Below are positions 51,741 through 60,758 of a stretch of DNA of 64,000 nt, piece by piece. The DNA is from Ferrovibrio sp964429465 (lineage in GTDB: Bacteria > Pseudomonadota > Alphaproteobacteria > Ferrovibrionales > Ferrovibrionaceae), in assembly GCA_964429465.1 (NCBI GenBank), contig CAYSCA010000001.1:1-64000 (forward strand), given 5' to 3'. The translations under genes and the position numbers were made by a program. The notes under the pieces were generated by a model. The model was not told where the DNA came from. It did not search any database and saw only the letters and a list, made by a program, of their open reading frames with translations. Position 1 is the stretch's first letter. Every line of letters starts with the position of its first letter.

Positions 51741-54380
51741 TTACTGGGCCGGGCTGCCCTGATCCGCCGGCGCGGCGGATGGCATCGGCTGGACCGGCAC
51801 GGCTGCGGCCTTGCTGGGCGGCTTCGGCGCAGTGCTGATCAGCGACAGCGCGAAGGATGCCCAATACGGCACCGACTGCGCCCACATTAGGATCGCCCAG
51901 AGGCGCGCTTCCGGGTCCTCGCCGCCCTGGAAATTCCACATGCCGATGCCTGCAAGCACCAGCAGCACGGCCAGCAGGGTTTCCTCCTGCGCCATGATCA
52001 GGGCCTGCACGACGGCCTGCTGATCTTCATGCTTGGGAGTGCGGATAAACGGCAGCGTCGAGGTGAACAGGCCGAACAGCATCGCCTTGGCGATCGTGTA
52101 GGTCAGCGCGAGGCCGGCAAGGCCGGCGCCCAGCCGCTGCCGCAGCGTGCACTGGACGCGGATTTTGTACAGCCAGAGGAACTGCGCCAGTTTGGCGCCG
52201 AAAACGACGACCACGGGCAACAGGAACAGCGCGAGCGGCAATTCGAAATATTTCGGCAGCACCAGCACGCCAACCGTCCAGGCCAGCGACGCGATGGCAA
52301 ACACGAGGCCGAGCGCGTCGGCGAACCACGGCATCCAGCCGGTGACGAAATGATAGCGCTGCATCGGATCAAGCTTGCGGTCGGCACCCGGCAGCATGTC
52401 GCGCCAGTGGCGCTTGATGATCTGCACGGCACCATAGGCCCAGCGGAAGCGCTGGCTCTTGTAGCCGGAGAAGGTATCGGGCGTGAGGCCATAGCCGTAG
52501 CGGCGGTCGGTGTAGACGGAATGCCAGCCGCCGGCGAGCAGGCGCAGCCCCATTTCGGCATCTTCGCAAATGCACCACTCGGCCCATTTGCCGACATGTT
52601 CGATGGCCGAGCGGCGCACCAGCGTCATCGTGCCGTGCTGTATGATGGCGTCCCGCTCGTTGCGCTGAACCATGCCGATCTGGAAGAAGCCGGCATATTC
52701 CCAGTTGATGAATTCCTTGAAGGTATCGTCCTTCCAGTCGTAGTGATCCTGCGGCGCCTGCACGAAGCCGATATCGGCGCGGTCGAAATACGGCACCAGC
52801 GATTTCAGCCAGTCGGGCTCGATCAGGTAATCGGCATCGATGACGCCGACGATCTCGGCATCGGGCGCAGTCTGCTGCAGGGCAAAGTTGAGCGCACCGG
52901 CCTTGAAGCCCTTGAGCGGCGAGACGTGGAAAAACCGGAACCGCTCGCCGAGCTGGCGACAATAGGCCTCCACCGGACGCCAGACCCGTTCGTCCTTGGT
53001 GTTGTTGTCGATGATCAGGACCTCGAAATTCGGATAATCCAGCCGGGCAAGGGAGTCGAGCGTCTTCTTGAGCATCTCCGGCGGCTCGTTATAGGCCGGG
53101 ACATGGATCGATACCTTCGGCCAGCTGCGTTCGATATCGGTCTTGAAGGGCAGGAAATGCCGCTTGCGCCGGCTCGCCCAGATCACCTCGGACAATTCAA
53201 GGCCTTCGGCCAGCACCACGAGGAACAGCATGAAGAGCAGCGGCAACAGCATCGCCCACATCAACGCGATGCCGGGACTCATGTAGGTGCGCAGGCCGGA
53301 ATCGATCACCATGACGATCGCACTGGTGACCAGCTGGATCAGCGCCACGAAGAACACGCGGCCGGAAAAGCGCAGGTCGGCCCAGCGCGCCAGAAACCAG
53401 ACCATCAGCGGCAGCGCAAGCAGGATCGAGGCGGCGGTCAGCTGTGGCCAGTGGGGCCGGTCGCTGACCGGTCCCACCATCGGGAATTTCGGCGTGCGGT
53501 CGGCGTTGTAGACGCCCCAATAGGCGCCCACCGATCCTTCGATATTGCGCTTCCATGGCTGGTCGAAGGCTTCCTGGATGAAATAGTCGAGGCCGCGCTG
53601 GTTGGCGATGTTGAGGAAGCCGCGCAGGAAGGCTGCCTGTGTCGTAGGACTGGGCACGGCGTCGCGGCGGATGCGGCCTTCCGACGGCCAGCCGATCTCG
53701 GTGATCACCACCTTCTTGGTCGGATAGGCATCCTTGACCTGCTGGTAGCGGGCCAGCGCGTATTCAACCGCCTTGTCCGGCGCCTGGCCTTCCCAGTAGG
53801 GCAGCAGATGGATGGCGATGAAATCGACCTCGCGGCCGAGCTGCGGATAGCGCAGCCAGATATCCCAGGTTTCCGCCGTCGACACTTCGATATGCCGGCC
53901 CGACAGTTCCGTGCGCACGCGCCGGATATACTGGATCAGATCCTGGATCGGCATTTCGGCGCGCAGCATGGTTTCGTTGCCGACCAGCACGCGGCGCACA
54001 TTGCTGTGCGTCGTGGCGATCCGCACCAGTTCGCGCATTTCCTGATCGTTGCGCTCGAGGCGGCTGTCGAGCCAGCTGCCCTGCATCACTTCAAGGCCGT
54101 AGCGCTCGGCGATCTTGGCGATTTCGCCCTGGCCATCGAGCGTGGAGTATGTGCGAATCTGCCGGACCTGGCTGGACAGCACCTGCATGTCCTGCTCTAT
54201 CTCGGCTTCACTCGGGAATTTTCCGCTATTCGGTCCCTGGTCGCCGCGAAACGGCGAATAGTCCACGCCCTGGATCAACTCACCCCAGGGACGTGGCTCG
54301 ATCGGACGATTGAGATAGGCCCAGCCTGCCAGGTTGAGGATGGCGACGAGGACAAGGACGATCAGTCCCGAATAGCGCAT
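51741..54380 (-). CDS. ndvB: NdvB-like cyclic beta-1,3-glucan synthase (GH17 plus GT2)
   Basis: An 879-residue two-enzyme protein. After an N-terminal helix comes a GH17 domain (about 35-300) with Glu in VLVGNETML and Glu in VVITEIGWPSEG. Then come helices, a GT2 domain (about 420-660) with NTKDERVW, DAD (VIDADYLIEPDW), ED (CEDAEMGLRL) and QRFRW (SQRFRWAYGA), then more helices. This matches Bradyrhizobium NdvB (about 100 kDa): the GT2 part polymerises UDP-glucose and the GH17 part probably closes the ring by transglycosylation. I use ATG 54380, with AAGGG upstream; the frame opens at a TTG at 54425. Confidence 0.83.
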   Translation of the reverse strand: MRYSGLIVLVLVAILNLAGWAYLNRPIEPRPWGELIQGVDYSPFRGDQGPNSGKFPSEAEIEQDMQVLSSQVRQIRTYSTLDGQGEIAKIAERYGLEVMQGSWLDSRLERNDQEMRELVRIATTHSNVRRVLVGNETMLRAEMPIQDLIQYIRRVRTELSGRHIEVSTAETWDIWLRYPQLGREVDFIAIHLLPYWEGQAPDKAVEYALARYQQVKDAYPTKKVVITEIGWPSEGRIRRDAVPSPTTQAAFLRGFLNIANQRGLDYFIQEAFDQPWKRNIEGSVGAYWGVYNADRTPKFPMVGPVSDRPHWPQLTAASILLALPLMVWFLARWADLRFSGRVFFVALIQLVTSAIVMVIDSGLRTYMSPGIALMWAMLLPLLFMLFLVVLAEGLELSEVIWASRRKRHFLPFKTDIERSWPKVSIHVPAYNEPPEMLKKTLDSLARLDYPNFEVLIIDNNTKDERVWRPVEAYCRQLGERFRFFHVSPLKGFKAGALNFALQQTAPDAEIVGVIDADYLIEPDWLKSLVPYFDRADIGFVQAPQDHYDWKDDTFKEFINWEYAGFFQIGMVQRNERDAIIQHGTMTLVRRSAIEHVGKWAEWCICEDAEMGLRLLAGGWHSVYTDRRYGYGLTPDTFSGYKSQRFRWAYGAVQIIKRHWRDMLPGADRKLDPMQRYHFVTGWMPWFADALGLVFAIASLAWTVGVLVLPKYFELPLALFLLPVVVVFGAKLAQFLWLYKIRVQCTLRQRLGAGLAGLALTYTIAKAMLFGLFTSTLPFIRTPKHEDQQAVVQALIMAQEETLLAVLLVLAGIGMWNFQGGEDPEARLWAILMWAQSVPYWASFALSLISTAPKPPSKAAAVPVQPMPSAAPADQGSPAQ

Positions 54381-54564
54381 GGCTGCCCTTGGCAGAAAGG
54401 ATTGGACGAAACTTGCCGGCGGCAACCGTTGATCTTTGGCCCGAAACCCACCCGCGATAGCGGGTCTAGGCAGTTAATATGGCGGCTTTGCGGCGGCCGG
54501 CGGACTATACGGTGACGCCGGAATAGAGTCGAGAGGACAGCGTCTTATCACGCAATGACCACGC

Positions 54565-55062
54565 TCAACCCGCCCGGCGCGACGGCAGGAGATGCTGCAG
54601 CGGCAAAGGCGCATCGGTCTTGTTGGTCCGGATGGCGAAATTCGAACGGATGTCCTTGACCATCGGCAGCGGCAGAATGCGCTCGCTCAACAAGCGCTCG
54701 TAGGCCTTGAGATCGGGCACCACTACCTCTGCCAGCCAGTCCGCTTCGCCCGAGACCATATGGACGGCGATCATCTCCGGGATCGAGGCCAGCACCTCCT
54801 GCACGGCGTTGGCATTCTCGATGAAATGCTTCTCGACCTTGATTTCCAGAAAGACCGTGATGTCGAGGCCCAGCCGGTCGCGGTCGAGCACCGCTCGATA
54901 GCCGCGGATATACCCTTCCTGCTCCAGCCGCTTTACCCGGCGCAGGCACGGGGACGGCGACAATCCGACCCGCTCGGCGAGATCGACATTGCTCAGCCGG
55001 CCATCTTCCTGCAAGGCCGCGAGGATTCGGCAGTCGAAATCATCCAGCGAAGAATTTGGCAT
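54565..55062 (-). CDS. Lrp/AsnC family transcriptional regulator
   Basis: A 165-residue regulator. The helix-turn-helix is at about residues 20-45 (NVDLAERVGLSPSPCLRRVKRL), and the RAM effector domain follows (ITVFLEIKVEKH, then MVSGEADWLAEVVVPDL). Lrp proteins sense amino acids. The gene is divergent, across 149 bp, from a DMT exporter followed by a VOC protein and an aminotransferase, which suggests control of amino-acid export or breakdown. Confidence 0.93.
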   Translation of the reverse strand: MPNSSLDDFDCRILAALQEDGRLSNVDLAERVGLSPSPCLRRVKRLEQEGYIRGYRAVLDRDRLGLDITVFLEIKVEKHFIENANAVQEVLASIPEMIAVHMVSGEADWLAEVVVPDLKAYERLLSERILPLPMVKDIRSNFAIRTNKTDAPLPLQHLLPSRRAG

Positions 55063-55211
55063 ATCTCACCCTTCACTTGGAAAAAATTGGCAGGGTATTG
55101 CTGGATAATCTCGAAAATGGCTTTGAAGCGCAAGGACACGCCAAGGACTTCTGCGCCATTCTGCGCCAGCCCCCACCCCGGAATCGCCAGGAGTGACAAG
55201 AGTGAATCGCC

Positions 55212-56168
55212 ATGAGTATTGCCAGTACCCTCACCCCCGCCCCTGCCCGTCCTGATGCCGGTCGCCTTCTCGGCGCCGGGGCGGCGCTGGGGACCATCCT
55301 GCTCTGGGCCGCCGGCCTGATCGCCACCCGGTTCGGTGTCACCGGCTCTCTGACGCCATGGGATGTCGTCTTCCTGCGGCTGCTGTTGCCGGCTGTGTTG
55401 CTGATCCCCGTCCTGCTGCGCTTCCTCAAAACGCCAGGCGGCGCCGCGCGCGATGACCGGCGCCTGCTGTGGTTCGTCATCCTGGTCACCGGCGCCGGCC
55501 TGCCTTTCATGCTGATCAGCAGTCTCGGGATGATGTTCGCTCCGGCCGCCCATGCCGGCGCGCTGATGCCGGGCAGCATGCCTCTCTTTGCCGCGCTCTT
55601 CGCTGTGCTGCTGCTGGGCGAACGCTTCAATCTGCAGCGCAAGCTCGGTACCGCGCTGATGCTGGCAGGCGCTGTCGCCGTGGGCGGGTGGCAGGTCGTC
55701 GAAGGCAGCGGCGAGGCCTGGCGCGGGGATCTGATGTTCGTCTGCTGCGGGGCGCTCTGGGCAAGCTACACGATCGCGCTGAAAAAGACCGGACTGGGCG
55801 CCTGGCAGGCCGCGGCGCTGGTCTATGTCAGCTCCTTCCTCCTGTACCTGCCGATCTACCTGACATGGCTCGACAGCCGGTTGCTTGCCGCGCCGGTTTT
55901 CGAGGTCGGGGTCCAGCTGATTCAGTCGGTCGCCTCGGGCCTGCTCAGCATGGCGGCCTATGGCTTCGCCGTCCGCCGCCTCGGCGCCGCACCGGCCGCC
56001 GCCTTTGCCGCGCTCACCCCGGCGCTGACGGCCGTCCTGGCCATACCGCTGCTCGGCGAATGGCCGGAAACGGTCACCTGGATTGGCATCATCGCCGTGA
56101 GTTTCGGCGTCGCGCTGGCCAATGGCGCATTCACCGGCTATGGTTTGGCTAACCGTCTAAGGGGTTAG
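55212..56168 (+). CDS. DMT family transporter (EamA type), Lrp-linked
   Basis: A 318-residue protein with ten helices and two EamA repeats (FGVTGSLTPWDVVFLRLLLP in the first; SMAAYGFAVRRLGAAPAAAF in the second). Divergent Lrp/AsnC genes often control such amino-acid exporters. The VOC gene follows by 2 bp, so they are one operon. Confidence 0.9.
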   Translation: MSIASTLTPAPARPDAGRLLGAGAALGTILLWAAGLIATRFGVTGSLTPWDVVFLRLLLPAVLLIPVLLRFLKTPGGAARDDRRLLWFVILVTGAGLPFMLISSLGMMFAPAAHAGALMPGSMPLFAALFAVLLLGERFNLQRKLGTALMLAGAVAVGGWQVVEGSGEAWRGDLMFVCCGALWASYTIALKKTGLGAWQAAALVYVSSFLLYLPIYLTWLDSRLLAAPVFEVGVQLIQSVASGLLSMAAYGFAVRRLGAAPAAAFAALTPALTAVLAIPLLGEWPETVTWIGIIAVSFGVALANGAFTGYGLANRLRG

Positions 56169-56170
56169 AT

Positions 56171-56545
56171 ATGTTTGACCATATTTCGATCGGCGTGAAG
56201 GATCTGAAGGCGTCTGCCGCCTTCTACGATGCGGCGCTCAAGCCACTGGGCTACACCCGCCTTTATGAGGGCGCCCACGGGATCGCCTATGGTGCAAAGC
56301 GGCCACAACTCTGGCTCGATCAGAGCCCTCGCCCGGTACCGGCCGATCCGCGATCGGGCCTGCATCTCTGTTTCAAGGCGGCGAGCCGCGCCGCCGTGGA
56401 TGCCTTCCACGCCGCCGCCCTCACCATGGGTGGCAAGGATAACGGCGCGCCCGGCCTGCGGCCGCAATACACGCCGACCTATTATGCCGGCTTCATCTTC
56501 GACCCGGACGGCTATCGCATCGAGGCCGTCTGTTACGATGAGTGA
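56171..56545 (+). CDS. VOC family protein (glyoxalase/bleomycin-resistance fold)
   Basis: A 124-residue protein with one VOC module: FDHISIGVKDLKASAAFYDAAL, with the metal-type His at residue 3-4, and ending in YYAGFIFDPDGYRIEAVCYD, whose Glu is a common metal ligand. It could be a lyase, isomerase or binding protein. It overlaps the aminotransferase start by 8 bp and follows the transporter by 2 bp. Confidence 0.9.
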   Translation: MFDHISIGVKDLKASAAFYDAALKPLGYTRLYEGAHGIAYGAKRPQLWLDQSPRPVPADPRSGLHLCFKAASRAAVDAFHAAALTMGGKDNGAPGLRPQYTPTYYAGFIFDPDGYRIEAVCYDE

Positions 56546-57722
56546 TATCATGACCCCCATGCCGCCGCTGGCGCCCCGCAGCGACATCGAGATCTACCGC
56601 ATGTGGGAGATCTTCAAGGCGGTGAATGCGCGCGTGAAGGCGGGCGGCGAAGTAGTCAACCTGCTGGTCGGCGAACCGACCCTGCCGCCGCCGCAAAAGG
56701 CCACCGCGGCCGCGCAGGCGGCGCTGAGCAAGGGCCGCAATCTCGGCTATACCGAAGCGCTCGGCATGCCGGCCTTGCGCCAGGGTATCGCGCAGCTCTA
56801 CGCCCGGCGCTACGGCATCGACGTCCCCGCGTCGCGCATCGCCGTCACGATCGGCACGTCCTCCGGTTTCATGCTGGCTTTCCTCGCCGCCTTCTCGGCC
56901 GGCGACACGGTCGCTGTGGTCGAGCCGAGCTATCCCGCCTATCGCGGCGCCTTGCAGGCGGTCGATCTTGTGCCCTTGCGGCTCGGCACCGATGAGACGA
57001 CCGGCTACCGCGTGACGCCGGCAATGATCGAGGCCTTGCCCAGCCAAGTGAAGGGCGTGGTGGTGGCAAGCCCCGCCAATCCGACCGGCACGATGCTGAG
57101 CAGCACCGAGTTGACCGCCACCTATGATGCCTGCCACCGCAAAGGGCTGTGGCTGATCGTCGACGAACTCTATCACGGCGTCACCTACGAACGGCCTGCC
57201 GCCACGATGCTGGAAGCGGGCGAGGACGTCATCGTCGTCAACGGCTTCTCCAAATACTGGGGCATGACGGGTTGGCGCATCGGCTGGCTGGTCCTGCCCG
57301 AACGCCTGGTGCCGCGCATTGAGGCATTGGGCGGCAGCCTGCAGATCTCGGCGCCTACCCTGTCGCAGATCGCCGCCATCGCCGCCCTGGAAGCGGAAGA
57401 CGAAATGAATGCCCGTGTCGCCCTCTACCGCGGCAATCGCGACCGGCTGCTGAACGCGCTGCCGCGTTTTGGCATCAGCCGTTTCGCCCCGCCGGATGGC
57501 GCCTTCTACCTCTATGCCGATATCGGCGACTTCACCGACGATTCGGTCGCCTTCTGCCGCCGCATGCTCGAGGAAACCGGCGTGGTCGCCGCGCCGGGTG
57601 TCGATTTTGACACGGCAAACGGCGCGCGTTACCTGCGGTTTTCCTTCTGCATGGATGAGGCGGTGGTGGAAGAGGCGATCAGGCGGCTGGAACCCTGGTT
57701 CGCCGGCCTCAACCGCCGCTAG
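56538..57722 (+). CDS. Pyridoxal-phosphate-dependent aminotransferase (class I/II)
   Basis: A 394-residue fold-type I aminotransferase. The PLP Lys is in NGFSKYWGMTGWRIGW, the cofactor-ring Asp/Tyr part is LWLIVDELYHGVTYE, and SPANPTGTMLS holds the Asn. It resembles aspartate/aromatic aminotransferases of subgroup I-gamma. The substrate is unknown; with the Lrp regulator and exporter it probably handles an amino acid whose excess is harmful. Start ATG 56538 (MSDIM) overlaps the VOC gene; ATG 56550 is an alternative. Confidence 0.9.
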   Translation: MSDIMTPMPPLAPRSDIEIYRMWEIFKAVNARVKAGGEVVNLLVGEPTLPPPQKATAAAQAALSKGRNLGYTEALGMPALRQGIAQLYARRYGIDVPASRIAVTIGTSSGFMLAFLAAFSAGDTVAVVEPSYPAYRGALQAVDLVPLRLGTDETTGYRVTPAMIEALPSQVKGVVVASPANPTGTMLSSTELTATYDACHRKGLWLIVDELYHGVTYERPAATMLEAGEDVIVVNGFSKYWGMTGWRIGWLVLPERLVPRIEALGGSLQISAPTLSQIAAIAALEAEDEMNARVALYRGNRDRLLNALPRFGISRFAPPDGAFYLYADIGDFTDDSVAFCRRMLEETGVVAAPGVDFDTANGARYLRFSFCMDEAVVEEAIRRLEPWFAGLNRR

Positions 57723-57723
57723 C

Positions 57724-58914
57724 TCAATCCAGCTGCAGCACCTGCCATTTGAGGTAGGCGCTTTCCGGCAAATGCGGATGCACCGGATGGTCCGGCCCCG
57801 CACCGCCGGACAGGACGACACGGCCCTGACGGCGGGCATTGTTCAGCCCGATGGCGATTTCCCTGGCGAAAAGATCGCCCGGCAGCAGATGGGCGCAGCA
57901 GGCAACGAACCAGAATCCACCGGGCGCCACCACCGGAGCCGCGAGTTTGGCCAGCTTGCGATAGGCGCGGCTGCCCGCCCCAAGATCCTTGCGGCTCTTC
58001 ACGAAATTCGGCGGATCGGTGACCACCGTGCCGAAGCGCGCTCCGCCCTGCCCAAGCCGCTCCAGCGCCTCGAAGGCATCGGCCTTCTCGAATTGCGCAA
58101 TCTGGGCCAGTCCGTTTTCCTGCGCAGCCTTCTGCGCCAGCGCGATACCGAGTTCCGAACGGTCAATGCCTCTTACCGATTTGGCGCCGGCTTTGGCGGC
58201 GGTAAGCGCGAAGGCACCGATATGGCAATAGCAATCGAGCATGTCCTGCCCGATGCTGAGTCGTGCCACTTCCTGCCGCGCTTTGGCGAGATCGAAATAC
58301 CATCCGGTCTTCTGGCCTTCCAGGAGATCCAGCGCGAAGCGCACCCCGCCCTCCTCCACCATCGGCTCGGGCTGCAGGCTGCCGGCAGCTAGCCTGACCT
58401 CCTCCTCCAGCCCTTCCAGTTTGCGCACGGCGGTATCATTGCGCAGCACGATGGCCCGCGGCTTCAGCACGATATCCAGGGCGTCCAGCAGCGCCGGCGT
58501 CAGATGCTCCGCACCCGCCGTATTTGCCTGGACCGCCACGACATCGCCGTAACGGTCGATGACAAAGCCGGGAAAACCATCCGCCTCGGCATGAACCAGC
58601 CGGTAGTAAGGCCGGGCATAGAAGCGTTCACGCAGGGCAAGGGCAGAGCGCAGCCGCCCGGCCAGAAACGCCGCATCCACCTGTACAGCAGTGTCGGCCG
58701 TCCAGAGCCGGGCCGCGATGAGCGAATGGGGATTGAAGCTGGCGACACCCATGGCGCTGCCATGGACGTCGAGCAGGCGCACGAGGCCGCCCGGCGGGAG
58801 GGCTTTCGCGCGGACGTCGAGTTCGATCTCATTGGAATATACCCAAGGATGGCCCTCGCGAACGCGGCGATCCTCGCGGGCTTTGAGGCGCAGCACAGGC
58901 AGGTTCACAGGCAT
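57724..58914 (-). CDS. Class I SAM-dependent rRNA methyltransferase (RlmI-like, PUA domain)
   Basis: A 396-residue protein: a PUA domain at residues 1-80 (REDRRVREGHPWVYSNEIEL), then an EEHEE region and a Rossmann methyltransferase domain with LDCYCHIGAFALTAA (SAM loop) and the catalytic VVTDPPNFVKS motif. This resembles RlmI, which makes 5-methylcytosine in 23S rRNA. The gene set has several similar paralogues, so the target base is uncertain. The frame opens at a TTG at 58920; ATG 58914 is preferred. Confidence 0.9.
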   Translation of the reverse strand: MPVNLPVLRLKAREDRRVREGHPWVYSNEIELDVRAKALPPGGLVRLLDVHGSAMGVASFNPHSLIAARLWTADTAVQVDAAFLAGRLRSALALRERFYARPYYRLVHAEADGFPGFVIDRYGDVVAVQANTAGAEHLTPALLDALDIVLKPRAIVLRNDTAVRKLEGLEEEVRLAAGSLQPEPMVEEGGVRFALDLLEGQKTGWYFDLAKARQEVARLSIGQDMLDCYCHIGAFALTAAKAGAKSVRGIDRSELGIALAQKAAQENGLAQIAQFEKADAFEALERLGQGGARFGTVVTDPPNFVKSRKDLGAGSRAYRKLAKLAAPVVAPGGFWFVACCAHLLPGDLFAREIAIGLNNARRQGRVVLSGGAGPDHPVHPHLPESAYLKWQVLQLD

Positions 58915-58986
58915 GGACAAGGCCCTGAGGATTGTTTATCAGCGCGTTGCGATACCCTATCGCCGCTGCGAAAGCGAGCCCTATCG

Positions 58987-59397
58987 ATGTTCACCCTCCA
59001 TGACCAGTTACGCCGCGATACGCTGGCCGTCTGCCGCATGAAGCTTTGCCTCGTGCAGCTGATGAACGATGCGCAGTATCCGTGGCTTATCCTGGTGCCG
59101 GCGGTGGAGAACGTCACCGAGATCGCACAGCTCAACGAGAAGCAGCGCAAGCTGCTGATCAACGAGATCGCCAAGACCCAGGACGTGCTGGGCCAGGTTT
59201 TCCAGCCGCACAAGCTGAATGTCGGCGCACTCGGGAATATGGTGCCGCAGCTGCATGTGCACGTGGTGGCGCGGTTCCGCGAGGATCCCGCCTGGCCCGG
59301 ACCGATCTGGGGCAAACTGCCGCCGCGGCCCTATGAGGAACCGGTGCTGCGCGCTACCATCGCCCGGCTGCAGAACGCTTTTATCGCAAAGCTCTGA
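58987..59397 (+). CDS. HIT family protein
   Basis: A 136-residue nucleotide-binding HIT protein. The His triad region reads PQLHVHVVARFREDPAW, so the first of the three His is replaced by Gln while the middle and catalytic positions keep His. Such proteins hydrolyse nucleotide conjugates. ATG 58987 starts the family sequence (MFTLHDQLRRDT); the frame open from 58504 is a shadow of the antisense methyltransferase. Confidence 0.87.
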   Translation: MFTLHDQLRRDTLAVCRMKLCLVQLMNDAQYPWLILVPAVENVTEIAQLNEKQRKLLINEIAKTQDVLGQVFQPHKLNVGALGNMVPQLHVHVVARFREDPAWPGPIWGKLPPRPYEEPVLRATIARLQNAFIAKL

Positions 59398-59421
59398 ACA
59401 CCGACTGAAAACTGGCCATCC

Positions 59422-59691
59422 ATGGTCCCTGCCATCGTGATCGAGGCGATTGGCATCGCCGCCGGGCTGCTGACGACCTTGGCCTATGTGCCACAGGTGG
59501 TGAAGGTCTGGCGCACCCGGTCCGCGCGCGACATCTCGCTCGCCATGTTCGTCATCATGAACCTCGGGATCGCCCTCTGGCTGGCCTACGGGCTGCTGAT
59601 CGGATCGCCCGGCCTGATCCTGGCGAATGGCGCCACCCTCTGCCTGACCGCCGCGGTACTGGTCGCCAAGCTGAGATTCGACCCGCGCTAG
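59422..59691 (+). CDS. SemiSWEET family sugar transporter
   Basis: An 89-residue protein with three membrane helices. The conserved TLAYVPQVVKVWRTRSARDIS (PQ-loop) near residues 20-40 marks it as a SemiSWEET, which works as a dimer to let sugars move down a gradient. The sugar is unknown. It lies 24 bp after the HIT gene and before an unpaired TAXI binding protein. Confidence 0.92.
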   Translation: MVPAIVIEAIGIAAGLLTTLAYVPQVVKVWRTRSARDISLAMFVIMNLGIALWLAYGLLIGSPGLILANGATLCLTAAVLVAKLRFDPR

Positions 59692-59723
59692 CCAGCGCCG
59701 GCCGCCCGGCTTATATAAAGGCG

Positions 59724-60755
59724 ATGCGCCGCCGGGATTTCCTCTCGACATCCCTTGCTGCCGGGCTCGCCCTCACGGCAGCACCGCGGGTGAGCCTTGC
59801 GCAATCGACGACCGGCAGTGAAGGCGGCAGCTTCTTCCGCATCCTCACCGGGTCGGCCCACACCACCGCCTTCCCGGTCGGCACCACGATCGCCACCGCG
59901 ATCTCCAGTCCGCCAGGCAGCCGGCCCTGCGAGCGCGGGGGCTCCTGCGGCGTGCCCGGGCTGATCGCCGTGGCGCTGACCAGCGCCGGATCAGTCGCCA
60001 ATCTGGCCGCGATCGCCAATGAAAGCATCGAATCCGGCTTCGCCCAGGCCGATCTCGCCGCTTCGGCCTATCAGGGCCAGGGATTGTATTTTCGCCGGGC
60101 GCCCCAGCCGAACCTGCGGGTTATCGCCAATCTCTACCCCGAAACCATACATCTGGTGGTCCGGCGCGGCAGCGGTATCGAGGAACCGCGCGACCTCGCG
60201 GGCAAACGGGTCTCGATCGACCGCACAGGATCGGGCACGCGCTACAATGCGGAGATCATCCTTGCCGCCTATGGCGTGCGCTTTTCGCAGCTGAAGATAT
60301 TCGAGCTGGATCCGGGCGAGGCCGCCGACCTGATGTCCAAAGACGGTCTGGATGCCTTCTTCCTGATTTCCGGCCAGCCGGCGCCGACGGTCGGCGACCT
60401 CACCGATCGCAACATCGCGGAGATCGTCCCGCTCTCGGGCCGGCCGGTCGAGAACGCGCTGCGGCGGCACCGTTTCTTCAGCCGCGACACCATCCCGGCC
60501 GACATCTATGAGGGGGTGGGCGAAATCGAAACGCTCAGCATCAGCATGCAATGGCTGGTCGCCGAGGCGCTCGATGCCGATCTGGTCTATGAATTGCTGC
60601 GCGCCCTCTGGCATCCGCAGAACCGCAAGATTCTCGACGCCGGCCCGGCGATGGCGCAGAAGATCCGCCTCGGGACCGCGGTGGTCGGCATTTCAGTCCC
60701 GCCGCTGCATGCCGGTGCCGAACGCTACTACCGCGAACTGAAGCTGATCTCCTGA
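59724..60755 (+). CDS. TAXI family TRAP substrate-binding protein (no permease nearby)
   Basis: A 343-residue periplasmic protein with a twin-arginine-type signal (MRRRDFLSTSLAAGLALTAA), unlike the ordinary signal of the TAXI protein at 45180-46139. Family parts are FFRILTGSAHTTAFPVGTTIAT, NLAAIANESIESGFAQAD and GKRVSIDRTGSGTRYNAE. An insert with two Cys (CERGGSCG, about residues 70-78) could form a disulfide. No permease gene is adjacent, so it may share the fused permease at 43019-45106 or act as a sensor protein. Confidence 0.9.
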   Translation: MRRRDFLSTSLAAGLALTAAPRVSLAQSTTGSEGGSFFRILTGSAHTTAFPVGTTIATAISSPPGSRPCERGGSCGVPGLIAVALTSAGSVANLAAIANESIESGFAQADLAASAYQGQGLYFRRAPQPNLRVIANLYPETIHLVVRRGSGIEEPRDLAGKRVSIDRTGSGTRYNAEIILAAYGVRFSQLKIFELDPGEAADLMSKDGLDAFFLISGQPAPTVGDLTDRNIAEIVPLSGRPVENALRRHRFFSRDTIPADIYEGVGEIETLSISMQWLVAEALDADLVYELLRALWHPQNRKILDAGPAMAQKIRLGTAVVGISVPPLHAGAERYYRELKLIS

Positions 60756-60758
60756 CGG

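Noticed and set aside
54381..54425. Longer NdvB-like start at 54425
   Set aside because: The codon is TTG without a clear ribosome site, while ATG 54380 has AAGGG at good spacing and begins a typical membrane helix.
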